64,000 bases of DNA. It comes from Strongylocentrotus droebachiensis. Taxonomy: Eukaryota; Echinodermata; Echinoidea; Camarodonta; Strongylocentrotidae. The stretch lies in the NCBI GenBank assembly GCA_035222895.1, contig JAVYIG010000891.1, forward strand, positions 332,501 through 396,500, read 5' to 3'. Shown piece after piece: positions 50,401 through 60,529 of the stretch. The notes under the pieces were generated by a model that had not been told where the DNA came from, ran no database searches, and was given only the letters and a program-made list of their open reading frames with translations. Each line of letters opens with the position of its first letter. The first letter of the stretch is position 1. Both the position numbers and the translations under genes were made by a program.

Positions 50401-53400
50401 TCCAAAAAACAAAGCCAGCAGTTCTTAAGTATGAATTGCATCATTTTTCTAAACCCCCCTTGAAGATTGGCGATAATTAATTCCTACAAGGTGTATGTAG
50501 TTCATATGACATGTTGTGTCAGTGTGCATGTAATTTACTATGAACAATGGTTTTCATTTACATGTACATGTACATGTAGGCCTTCATTATGTACTATGTC
50601 CGCCTGGTTTTAGCCTATAATGTGCCAGGAAGCTGTGTCAATACTGTTGCAAGTTGACATGTTGCTATAGTGGGACGTAACCTGTAGCGTTTGCACTGTT
50701 AGCTGAATGAATTCACAAATTTCCTCCTGTAAACATGCCAATTAATGATCCTGCCCGTGGATAGACTTTTTTGGGCCTGACAGGTACGATACTACAATCT
50801 GTTGGTTTCCTTCCAAACACTATTCTGTGACAGTATACCGGTACTGCATACATGTACATGTACGTGTCGATTTCAGAGTCACAAGATGAAACAATGACAG
50901 GGGAATACATGCATACTGACATAAATTTTACTTTGATTTCTTTTTAAGCTGATAAATCAAAGAAACAAGAAAGAATTCAAAGAAAAGTAAAAGTGTTATG
51001 AAGTTTTGAAGACCCCTACATCTACATGAATGGGCAACATATCTTTGATTTCCTTTTCAAGAACAAAACCATACATTGTATTTGTATACCGTACATGTTT
51101 ATTGTGTGGATAATTTAAACTACAGTAATCAAACTTCTTCAGTTAGAGACTAGTGATTAGTGAATGAGTGTATTTAAAGGTACTACCGGTACAGTATACT
51201 GTCCCATTTGCAGCCAACATCAAATTCTGTAGTTACACCATGGACTTACTACTCATAGTAAGTCCATGGTTACACTGTACATTGCTCATTTAATGTAGCT
51301 TGCATAATACATGTACTGTACAGGTACATGTACATGTACATATTCCTGAACTACATTACAGTATGTTCATAAATAGTACCCGCCACAATTTGATAAATAC
51401 ATGTACATGTACACTGTACATTTACATGAATGTGTGAATTTAAAAAAAAATCAGTTCATACACATGTACTGTACATGTACATGTACATGTAAAGTATACT
51501 ACTTGACATGTACATTTGTTCAGGCCTACGAATTCCATGTTCATGTACATGTACTTTTGAAAATGAATTTTGATCATGAGCCAAAGACCAGATTTCCTGC
51601 TCAAAATTCAAGAGGTCTGTTATGATGGAGCGATGGACATTTTGCAAACAAACAAATAACGTAGGCTCGTTCATTTCATCTGCCAAACACACTGGTATTT
51701 TGCCAACATTACAAAAATAACAAAGACACTGAGAAGTTGAAGTATGAGTATACAGGGAAAATAAATTTGTACATGTATATACTGTACAATGTGCATGTTG
51801 GCCTAATTATAATTTTCATTTTAGGTACTTGCACTTGTTAATTTATGATATGTTAATTTTGTCTTCGGTGAAAAGAAAATATAATATAGCAGCGCTCATG
51901 TAAAGTCATTCTCATTCATTTAGTACAGTAAGAGGTACAGTGTATACAGTGCGTCCCAGAAAAAACGAAACCGAGAAGTATCGATGTTCTATCATAACTT
52001 AATCACAACTATAATTAATGAATGATACATATTTGGAAAGCTTAGAGTCTCCTCTTTCATGTGATGCTACTTAGGTGATGCATATTTTACGCATGAGTGA
52101 TTGAAAGCAATTTGAAGGAAGGAAACCAAAAAGACATTTGGCGGGCGGTATCTGAATTTCGAAGAAAAATTCACATTTCTAGAAAGTTGAGTTTCTGCCC
52201 TTTCATATGACACCTAAATCAGGAAAAATGAGCGAGGAATGACAAAGTTCTGTTTGTTTAAAGTAGGGCTTGCATTTCCATAATTTTATTAAACGAATTC
52301 GTTTTCACTAGCTGCCTGCCGTATCAATACACGAACTTAACAAAAGACTTAACTCCGTTTCGTTGACAATCAGCCGTAGACGAGAGTCTTCATGCATGGC
52401 TGATTGTCAACGAAACGGAGTTAAGTCTTTTGTCAAATCTGCTTTTTGCTACGGCAGGCACCCAGTGAAAACGAATTCGTTTGTTAAAATTATGAAAATG
52501 TAAGGGCTACTTTAAACAAACAGAACTTTGTTATTCCTCGCTCATTTTTCCTGATTGAGGTGTCATATGAAAGGGCAGAAACTCAACTTTCTAGAAATGT
52601 GAATTTTTCTTCGAAATTCAGATACCGCCCGCCAAATGTATTTTTGGTTTCCTCTCTTCAAATTGCTTTTAATCACTCATGCGTGAAATATGCATCATCT
52701 GAGTAGCATCAACTGAAAGAAGAGACTCTAAGCTTTCCAAATCTGTATCATTCATTAATTATGGTTGTGATTAAGTTATGATAAAACATCGATACTTCTC
52801 GGTTTCGTTTTTTCTGGGACGCACTGTATACAAATATTTTAGACCCAGGATTGACTGAAAATGTCAAATGCATGTATGATGAAATGATTTAGATGTACAC
52901 TGTATACTGTGGCTAACAGTTGGTATTATCAAAGAACATATCAAGTGAAAACCACTCTCTTCCCTTAACTTCTAAATCTGGATGAGAAAAGGGGAATTAA
53001 TTTTATCCTAGACAGCAACATGTATAAATTCAAGATCTAAGATCAGGCATTATATAACTAAATGAAGAATGGTGACATTTGATTGGAGGTAGAAGGGGGA
53101 CATTCCCCCCCCCCCCAAGCATTGTGATTTACAGTGCAGTAATGCAATGATTTCTGTTTATTTCATTTTCTTTATGGAATTACAGAATAGTGGTGACGTT
53201 TGTATATCAATCCTGCATCCCCCTGTGGCTGATGAACAGAGCGGAGAGCTGCCTTCGGAGAGATGGAATCCTACACAGAATGTCAGGTATTTGGAAGCTG
53301 CCTTTGAGTATGAGCAGAATAAATCAGTTAATTCTTCACTTTCGCTTTATTTTCATCATTTTCATGATTTTTTTTTCCTTTCTTGTTCATTCTGCTGGCA

Positions 53401-56400
53401 TACATGTAATACAACTAAAGTGACATGTGAAAATGTTACATGGACAACTCATGATGTTGCTTTTGACAAGGGGCCATATTCTGAAAATGATGTTTTCTTT
53501 TTGAAAATGATGTTAGTTAAAAATTCCAAATGCACAGAAACTAGCACTTTCCTTTGATGCTTGCGCGGATGTCTCTTTTATCCTTGCGAAGACATTAACC
53601 TATGACTTGTCCTGATTTTGATTTGTGTACGCAAATTTGGAAAAATCCATTACATCAAATTAATGATTATATTAATTGACTCCTATACCAAACAAAACTC
53701 AACCTTCTCTGTATTAAAGATCAGGACACAAACATCTCCATCAATCGTACATGTATCCTGAAAGAGGAATTATGGAATGGTGTAAAAATGAAAAATTAGG
53801 AGAGCACTAGCCATATTAATTTGTGGCATCGCTGTCCTATCTGTGGTGAAATTGTACGTGCTTTCAATTTTAGTAGGACGAAATTGGTTGAGAGATTGAT
53901 GGCCCATGTCTTCTGTTGAAAGTTCATGAGGATCAAATTCTATCATACAGTAGGAAAGAACACATTATTCAAGTCAAGGAAGTCTAGATGTTCAGGTTCA
54001 CTGAAACTTGGAAGGGAATTTCCCTTTACGAGGAATTGGATATTTGGTTTCTATTTTCGTTAAAATTGGTATTTAGTGAGGAGACATGTACATCATTTAG
54101 ACATCAAGTAGTTCTACTTCTACAATGTTGTTGCAGAGGTTCATGTGCAAGGCATATTATTGTAAAACTTGTACATGTATTGTAGATTTATCAGAGAATT
54201 TTGGGATTCATTTTATGCTCCCTTCCCGAGTATCTTGGATCTGCCCATGAGCTGGCTTTTTACATTTACCTGTACAGTCTAACTTGTCTATAGTGCCGGT
54301 ACATGTTTCAATGAGAAACCTTTTTCAAGGGAAAACAAAAATTGTGGTCTTTGTAGACAGTTAGTCACTAAAGCAGATTTGACTGTGTGTACAATGTACC
54401 TAAGTTCATAAAGGCCTTCGCAAATTTTCAGAAAATCTTCCACATTGAAAGGTCATCATCTCGGGGTTTGTTTTCAGTAACTAAGCATCTTGATGGCACT
54501 AAGCCAACAGAGAAGAAAAAGCTTTTAAAAGGCCTTTAAAATATGTAAACATACATGTACAAATATGCTTGAGACTGAGAGGCACCCATTGTTATATGTA
54601 GCTGACTACATGTAGCTGTTCAATGTTCACCATACATGTAATGTACGTCCCATGACATGTCAATTACTTATTTCCCTTGAGAGTGGCTGCTAGCACTATA
54701 GTGTATATTACGGTACTTGTAGTACATTACACAAATTTACATGTACACGTTATGTACATGTACATGTAAGAGCATACTGGTAATATAATGATGTAAAGTG
54801 ATTGCTTAGTCACAAGTATTGAGTATGAATTCACAGGCATCAATATCACAGTCATTCTCATTATACTGTGTGTCACCTCCACTGTATTACTCAGTAGGAT
54901 GTCAGAATTACATGTGGCTACGGTATGACCTTTCATGACCTCTGTAGGATTACACTATGGTGGCAAAACAAAGAAGAAAGAAAGGACGGAAAAGTGGTGA
55001 CCACAAAATAATACAGTATTCATGTAATCTGTTTTTTAGATTTTCATGTGGTCATATTATTTACATTGTACCAGTACATGAAGACTACATGCGTGAGAAG
55101 GAAATAATTAGATTGCGTTTGTCAGGAAACCACCCGTATCTATCTTTGACAGTGAGGAAAGAAATTAAAAACAAAAATGAATGATAATAGTAATGATGCA
55201 AGGGCAGGAAATAAAGCGTACATGTATATTGTTGTACAATGTACATTTAGGCATATTTGACCTCTGGGGAATTCCCAATTTTTAATTTGAGGTTTATAAT
55301 CGTGATGTGCACAAAATGTTGAGATGTAAGGTTTGTACATTGTATAAACAATGTACAATGTACATGTATGTACTGAAATATTCATGGATCAGTGCAATAG
55401 ATGCTATGGCATAAAATTTGTGGCCCTGCATGTAATGTACATGTACATGTACATGTACAGTGTATAATGTACATGTATGTTGCCTTTTTCCTCCCTTAAT
55501 TGTTCCAATAACGGATCAAAACACTTCAGTTTGTAATTATTCCACATTTACACTATTTATTCGCATTCCATGTACACTATTGTTCATTGCACTGTATTAA
55601 TGAACCAGTTTTCTACGCAAACAGTGTACATTAATGTGTAGTTGTAATTCTTACAGTACATGTAAAATAGAATTAAAAAAATAACATCATGAATTTGTTT
55701 TCATTGAACCTGTAATTGATCCACTTGGATCTCTTATTTCGTCTCTCTCTCTCTCGCGCTCTCTCCCCCAGAACTATCTTACTTACATACTCCCCCGCCA
55801 TATCTTCATCATTTAGTCCATTTTTACATCCTTCTACATGTGTATGTCTCGCTTTCCCATAAACATCCTACTGATTAAATACATGTGCTTGTTTTTTAAT
55901 TTGTTTTCCTTGAAATTACAATTGATCTCTTATTTTGTCTCTCTTTCCTAGAACTATCTTACTGAGCGTGATCTCACTACTCAAAGAACCCAACACATGA
56001 ATTTAATCATTTAGTCCTTTTTGACTTCCTTCTCCCATAAATATCCTAGTTAATTAATGCATAAAATGTTTTTTAAACTTTGTTTTCATTGAACTTACAA
56101 CTGATCCATCTTGTCTCTCTCTCTCTCTCTCTTTCCCAGAACTATCTTACTGAGCGTGATCTCACTACTCAATGAACCCAACACATACTCCCCTGCCAAC
56201 GTGGATGCCTCCGTCATGTACAGACGATGGAAAGACTCAAAAGGAAAGAATAAGGAATACGAGGATCTCATCAAGTAAGTCTCATTAGCAGGCAAAGTAA
56301 AGACGTAAAGGAACTTATTAAAAAATAAATGTAGTTTCAGATTGTGGTAGTCTACCTACAGTCAAACCTGTCTATAAAGGCCATCAAGGGAAATGGTAGA

Positions 56401-58388
56401 CATCATCCTTATACACAGCTGTCATTTGGTACTGGCTGATTTGAAAGAATCTTTGAATCTTTGAAAGTAAACAAGAAATACTACAAAGAACTCTTTAAAT
56501 GAGTCTTGGATCTTGTTGAACCATTTCAATTTGTCAATAAAGGCCAACAATGGGAAACTATGAAAGTGGGTCTATGTCTTCATTGTTATTATTTCTGATG
56601 TTACACCATTTACTATTAGAAGGAAAACAGTATTAAAAGTGATCGTCAAAGACCGGCTTCTACAAGTATTATAAATATACATGTCTACAGGTTGGAAAAG
56701 GTCTTGGCAAAAGTTTGCAGGAAATGATTTTATAGTGTGTCTCAGACTTTAAAAAGCCCCATTTTGCTGACTAATTTAATCTCCTTGACAACAGTCATCA
56801 AAACATAAATATGTGTGCTTTGTGCATTTCATAGTAACAGTTCTCTTGAGGGCCGAAAGGTTCCAAGTCTATGAACATGTATTGGGGTTAATGCACTTTT
56901 GACTCCCAGCAGACAATTTATTGGCTCTGTTCATCTGGTATGGCAAACGTGTTTACAAAATAAAGGTTAAATTCTTGAATTTTTGGATACAAAATGACAA
57001 TTATTAATGTTCTGGAAAGTATTGATTTGAGCCTGTATTTCAATGGAAATTGTTTCTCAGTACAAGTACAGCCAAGCCTGCTTTAAAGACTGTACCTGTA
57101 TAGAAAGACCACCTGTGTAGAAAAGCCACATTTTTGGTTTCCCTTGAAAATAGTACAATTTCTTATTGAAACATGTACTATTAAAAGGAACCTGTACACA
57201 AAGACCACCTGCCTATAAAGACTAGGTAAAGACCACTTTTCTTGTCTCCCTTGGGTGGTCTTAATAGACAGGTTTCACTGTACATGTATATGATTTTTTC
57301 AAAGTCAGTTCAAATGGTGAAGGTTAATCTTTGCCTCACTGCTAAAATGAAATAAATGCCATTGATAGTACATGCCTTTAGTGTCCTTTTGCAGTGAGCC
57401 AAGGTTACATACTTCCTTATGCCAGGAAATGAGATCTTTCAAGGACATGTCACATACATATGTGTACATGTCGGCATTCAATGTACATGTACATTGTAGG
57501 TCACATTGTGCGCTGTCAGTATACATGTTCATGCATGTGTGCTTGTGGTCCATTATTCATGTACAGTGTGCTTGGGGGATAATTATGAGTACATTGTATA
57601 CGCTGTTGTGGGAAATGTGGAATGATGATCTTTGCCAAGAATTCAGGAAAAAATGAATCACTCCAGTGTGTACATGTATATGTACAGAATAACACGATTC
57701 AATGATTTTTGTTAAATATGGGGGAAACCTAGTCTCTTGCCTCACGTACAAGTTGCATTTGTTGGGAATGGCTTGAGTGACATGCTTAATATGGACAGAG
57801 ATTAAATTTGTTCATCATGATTCATCTAGCTAGTGAAAAATTACAGTGACACCAAGCTAGTGAAAAAGAATAAATTTATTTGACACCATGGATCATTTTA
57901 TGAAAACAGATTTAAAAAATAAAAATACTAGTGCCTTTTTTGCTTTGCAGTCAAAATCTCAATTTTGAGAGCTTAATTTAGTCTCTGCCTTCATAACAAA
58001 TAAGCATTTGATTTGTGCCAAAGTCAATATTAAAAGTTTCTTGTAGAGTTCTTTTCCTTCAGGAAATAAAACCCTATGACTATAATGAGTCTGCAAAGTC
58101 TTATCAATTGAAAAAGTTGATCTTAAATATTTACTTTTTTTTTTTTTTTTTTTCACTAGAAAACAAGTAAAAGGAACCGAATTGGACGCGCAGAAAGACG
58201 AGGTAATCGTGCCGAGAACTCTGGAGGAGTACTGCATCAAGACAAAGGAAACCCCACAGTCTCAAAGCTCTGTAGACCTTGCAGACTTCTACGACGACGG
58301 CGACTACGGCGTGGAGGACGACGACGATGATGATGATGACGAGTGTTACTATGACGACGAGGATGATTCAGGCAACGGAGAGTCGTGA
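41277..58388 (+). CDS. CDC34: CDC34/UBE2R ubiquitin-conjugating enzyme E2
   Basis: An E2 that takes ubiquitin from E1 onto its active cysteine and, with SCF-type cullin-RING ligases, builds Lys48 chains on substrates (known for the family). Exons 41277-41459, 43509-43595, 53186-53286, 56140-56274 and 58160-58388 join with GT/AG sites and matching phases to give 244 aa (human UBE2R2 238, CDC34 236). The UBC fold spans about residues 10-175. The HPN motif is at 85-87 and the catalytic Cys is C96 in [11 protein letters not shown]. The Cdc34-specific acidic insertion [13 protein letters not shown] (104-116) is intact, followed by WNPTQNVR. The C-terminus keeps the very acidic tail (DDEDDSG near the end) that binds the cullin basic canyon. 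The ATG follows GGGGAA; an in-frame GTG upstream is not needed. Complete and apparently functional. CDC34 and UBE2R2 split within vertebrates, so this would be co-orthologous to both. Confidence 0.98.
41834..42144. repeat. TIR element (GGGGTGTTTCACAAAGATCC), CDC34 intron 1
   Basis: GGTGTTTCACAAAGATCCTAAGT at the left is mirrored by ACTTAGGATCTTTGTGAAACAC at the right. GTCTAGAG occurs on both flanks and may be a target-site duplication. Confidence 0.75.
42281..42455. repeat. Hairpin element with telomere-like (CCCTAA) interior, copy 1
   Basis: Arms read GGGCTAACTCGAACCAGGGG, ACAACTCGGCCCAGCTGC and AAAAAC...; the loop at about 42351-42389 is a degenerate CCCTAA/CCTAAA array. In CDC34 intron 1. 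Confidence 0.8.
43074..43170 (+). repeat. TACATG hexamer array
   Basis: One of the densest examples of the self-complementary TGTACATGTACA repeat that recurs throughout the CDC34 introns (also near 49625, 51380, 51475, 54755 and 55440). Confidence 0.85.
43509..43595 (+). CDS. CDC34: CDC34 exon 2 (HPN motif)
   Basis: 29 codons with [14 protein letters not shown] and MWHPNIYE. The acceptor (TTGAGTAG) is weakly pyrimidine-rich. Donor GAG|gtaaga. Confidence 0.97.
43872..44034. repeat. Hairpin element with telomere-like (TTAGGG) interior, copy 2
   Basis: Same arm text as copy 1, diverged (CTGGCTAACTCTAACCCGGG...CCCGGGTCCTAGATAGCCCGG), in the opposite orientation. The loop (about 43939-43980) reads TTTAGGGTTAGGGTTAGAG. 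In CDC34 intron 2. Confidence 0.8.
44115..44305 (+). repeat. CT-rich tract in CDC34 intron 2
   Basis: (CT)n interrupted by CCCCC runs. The predicted Arg/Glu-rich open frame on the other strand is an artefact. Confidence 0.85.
44539..45049. mobile_element. 511-bp TIR element (TACCGTAAATCTC) carrying a reverse-transcriptase fragment
   Basis: TACCGTAAATCTCTGTGTGT...AAGGCGCACC at the left is mirrored by GTACGCCTTATACAAACGGA...GATTTACGGTA at the right. Most of the interior is a minus-strand retrotransposon fragment (next entry). Confidence 0.8.
44744..44983 (-). pseudogene. Non-LTR retrotransposon reverse-transcriptase fragment
   Basis: A minus-strand frame of 79 residues ends with [20 protein letters not shown], the conserved RT block (usually [20 protein letters not shown]) of LINE-type elements, after a degenerate [15 protein letters not shown] block. 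It lacks the catalytic (F/Y)xDD region and is a dead fragment. Confidence 0.85.
45369..45952. mobile_element. 584-bp TIR element (TACCGTATTTG) carrying a tRNA-like sequence
   Basis: TACCGTATTTGACGGCGTAA...GGCCGCAGT at the left is mirrored by ACTGCGGCCTTATCGCCGGC...AAATACAGTA at the right, with GGGGTGCGGCCTAT as an inner inverted repeat. No transposase. Confidence 0.75.
45787..45872 (+). pseudogene. Degenerate tRNA-Leu-like sequence
   Basis: TGGCCGCGCGGTCTTAGGCG matches the D arm of class II tRNA-Leu (TGGCCGAGCGGTCTAAGGCG). GTGACTTTAGTCAC can form an anticodon arm (probable TAG), followed by a long variable region and a perfect T stem (CAAGA/TCTTG). The acceptor stem does not pair and the B box has decayed; a T tract follows. 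A pseudogene or SINE head, not a working tRNA. Confidence 0.55.
46665..46858 (+). repeat. Dispersed 190-bp repeat, copy 4 (CDC34 intron 2)
   Basis: Forward orientation: TTCTGTGTACAGTGCTTGTA, GATGATTCCAGAACCTTGCA, GATTCCACACCGTTTCTTTC. Confidence 0.8.
48105..48386 (+). mobile_element. tRNA-derived SINE
   Basis: The head has a B box GGTTCGAGTCC (48153-48163) after GTCGAGAGGAT; the body contains CCTTTGGCTAGACATTAATC and CTCGACCCAGGTGGGATATA; the tail ends GCGCTATACAAGAACAGA and ATT repeats. Also found reversed at 31562-31760 and, as a head/tail fragment, at 21163-21265. Confidence 0.75.
48455..48930 (+). pseudogene. LINE (non-LTR retrotransposon) RT C-terminal remnant
   Basis: Conceptual pieces in shifting frames read [53 protein letters not shown] and [14 protein letters not shown]. 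These are the conserved C-terminal blocks of CR1/L2-like LINE ORF2. Frameshifts and stops make it a pseudogene. It begins about 70 bases after the SINE tail. Confidence 0.85.
51947..52826. mobile_element. 880-bp near-perfect hairpin (foldback) TIR element in CDC34 intron 2
   Basis: Starts CAGTGCGTCCCAGAAAAAAC and ends with its reverse complement, flanked by TA on both sides (Tc1/mariner-type target). The two arms, 51947-52375 and 52398-52826, are 429 bases each with few mismatches and leave a 22-nt loop. No transposase is encoded. The TIR resembles that of the 652-bp element at 19086, so they are likely related. Confidence 0.9.
53186..53286 (+). CDS. CDC34: CDC34 exon 3 (active cysteine and acidic loop)
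   Basis: Encodes [20 protein letters not shown] and [12 protein letters not shown]. Preceded by a 9.6-kb intron that holds most of the hairpin and TACATG repeats. Leaves in phase 2. Confidence 0.98.
54273..54387. repeat. TIR element (TACAGTCAAACC family), short copy in CDC34 intron 3
   Basis: TACAGTCTAACTTGTCTATA at the left and AAGCAGATTTGACTGTG at the right. Shorter and more diverged than its relatives. Confidence 0.65.
55700..56060 (+). repeat. Two partial tandem copies of CDC34 exon 4 and its acceptor
   Basis: The sequence starting AACTATCTTAC directly after a CT-rich tract and AG occurs at 55772, 55952 and 56140 (spacing 180 and 188 bases); the last is the real exon. The copy at 55952 matches the first 47 exon bases with one mismatch, then runs into TGA. 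The copy at 55772 lacks about 37 internal bases and resumes at ACATACTCCCC. The preceding intron text (TTTTCATTGAAC...GATCC) and a following ATCATTTAGTCC block recur too, so a unit of about 180 bp was duplicated. Confidence 0.85.
56140..56274 (+). CDS. CDC34: CDC34 exon 4
   Basis: Encodes [20 protein letters not shown] and [20 protein letters not shown]. Two partial copies of its 5' part and acceptor lie at 55772 and 55952. Donor CAA|gtaagt, phase 2. Confidence 0.98.
57067..57282. repeat. TIR element (TACAGTCAAACC family), CDC34 intron 4
   Basis: Diverged copy: TACAGCCAAGCCTGCTTTAA at the left, AATAGACAGGTTTCACTGTA at the right, with repeated AAAGACCACCTG inside. A half copy (CTACAGTCAAACCTGTCTAT) begins at 56356 in the same intron. 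Confidence 0.75.
58160..58388 (+). CDS. CDC34: CDC34 exon 5 (C-terminal acidic tail)
   Basis: Encodes [28 protein letters not shown] and an Asp/Glu-rich tail with an eight-Asp run, ending GNGES and TGA. Preceded by a 23-base T tract and CACTAG. Confidence 0.97.
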
Positions 58389-60360
58389 CAAGAACTCTAC
58401 TCCGATGAACTGTTATACAACTGTACATGATGTCATTTTCTCAAGAAAAACACTTATTATCCTGCATTAACGACAACAAAAAAAAGAGAAAAATGTAAAC
58501 CCTAAAAGGATGATCATCTTGCAAATACTCTACAAAGTGTTTATCTCTTTTACTGCCATTTTACAAGAAGCCATTTTTGTGTGGATATAGCCGTTTGTAG
58601 ATAGAAAAAGAAACCATATTATGTGCTTTTTGATCAACTTGAAAGAACGCAAGTTTTCACCACCTGTTTAGCTGTGTATTAAATATATTACAAATAGCAG
58701 GATTGCTTCCTATTTTTCCTTCTGTTTTTTAAAAATCAAAATCATATTTGTTGTTGTCGGAACAGGTGCAAAAGATGAGCCATACTTTTCTGAGCTTACA
58801 GAGCAAGATAGAGAAGCCATAAGTGCTTTTGATAGGATTGTTACGTTTTATTCTTCTGGATTGATGTTGTACAAGAACGATTTCCAGAAGATACAACGGT
58901 CATTTTGCGAACGTTTTGTCTCGTAAGCAGATTTCAGCACCTCACTTGGTATAGCGTGTTTTCGTGATTTCACACATCATGTCCATCAAGTTATCACCCT
59001 TGCACAATGGTGCGACTGATAATGCATCGTTGTTTCAGCCTTCAGTCTCGTTTTGAGGAGAGGAGATTTTAATTCGCAAGATACGTGGCTTACGAGGATG
59101 ACGGGACACCGAAATTTGGAACGATACACCAAGGAGAGCACCCTAATGCATCTAGTTCGCCGTCCTTCATCTCCCCAGCTTGTATATCTTTTCATTTCAA
59201 AAGGATTGATGGATACGAGAGGAGGGAGGAAAATGAAAAGTATTGTCAATGTGGTGAAGAAAAAAAATATTGTTATTAATTTTATTGACGGGAGAGAATG
59301 TACAAAGGTTGGCAAACTGATATAGATTATGGTTTTAGATATGTGATCATGGTAATAATTCAAATGTATCACTATGTGCGTGTGTGTAACCGTATATCCT
59401 ATTTTATTTCTCTCGTTTTTTAATATGAATTATGTGTCGATTGTATGGAACAACTTTTAATGTTTTATTTATACCTTTTTAACGTCTAGATTTTGTATGA
59501 ATGTTTTCACACTGGTACAAGCAAAGTAATGTACAACTGGACAGAAAGCATTTTTGTCCTCTTTTTGTCATCATGAAATTTCTGTGAGGATGTTTAGGAC
59601 AGATGGGTGATAATTTGAAATTTGTAGTATTAATTACTAATTATTAATAATTTGTTTATGATTAATTACTTGGAGCAGTGCTTGGTATAATCAGCCATAG
59701 CTGGGTTTTGCAAAAACAATGGTGAAAACCCTCAACAAAGAAACTCAGATTCAATATATCTTTAAACTTGTTTGGATTGAAAGAGACAGTTTTCCATTTT
59801 AAAAATTGGGAGGGGGGAGAGTAATTGGGAAGGATTTCAACTAGGTTTCTGGTTTTGTATCAGGTTCTTCTCTTGTGGTTTTTAGGATTTCTCACTGTAT
59901 CAACCAGATGTGTTCACAAAAATCCAACCTCTGCTCTTCTTTTCCAATCTGGAGGTTTTAATGTTACCGTCAATCCAAGTAGTGGATACATGTTCTAAGT
60001 TTGTGCATTATTTCAATTTGGGTGTTACATGTATGTACTGTATTTTACATGTGTGTGTGTCAGAAGAGAACGTGATTTGTCGGAAGTGCTAGATGTCACC
60101 TTTCATGAGGAAGCATAGAAAAGAAGTAAGCACCCCCCCCCCCTAAAAAAAAGCAACATCCTAGGTGTGGATATGACTAAGTCTGGTACCCGGGACAGCA
60201 TCTCACAAAACTGTACAAGTACAAGTTAGCTGACATTATGTTGAAACCTGTGTGTTAGTATTAGCATGCGTCTTAAGGAGATGTAGCCTAACTTGTACTT
60301 ACAACTGTTGTGTGAGATGATGTACGGGTCATATTACCAGACCCTTTCACGCTGCACCAG

Positions 60361-60529
60361 TACAGTCAAACCTGTCTTTAATAGTGGCCACCTCTCTATA
60401 AAGGCCACCTGCCTATAGTAGCCATGCATTCTGTCTCCCTTATGAGAGATATGTATGATGTAGACCCTGTCTAAAAAGGCTCCATTTTCTGTTTACCTTG
60501 GGTGGCCTTTATAAACAGGTTTGACTGTA
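60361..60529. repeat. TIR element (TACAGTCAAACCTGTCT), complete copy
   Basis: TACAGTCAAACCTGTCTTTA at the left is mirrored by TATAAACAGGTTTGACTGTA at the right, with GGCCACC/GGGTGGCC inner repeats. Related copies at 32262-32422, 54273-54387, 57067-57282 and a half copy at 56357. Confidence 0.85.

Noticed and set aside
53800-53920. A zinc-finger-like stretch ([14 protein letters not shown])
   Set aside because: One CxxC in a short frame with stops on both sides and no splice sites; probably a retrotransposon scrap or chance.
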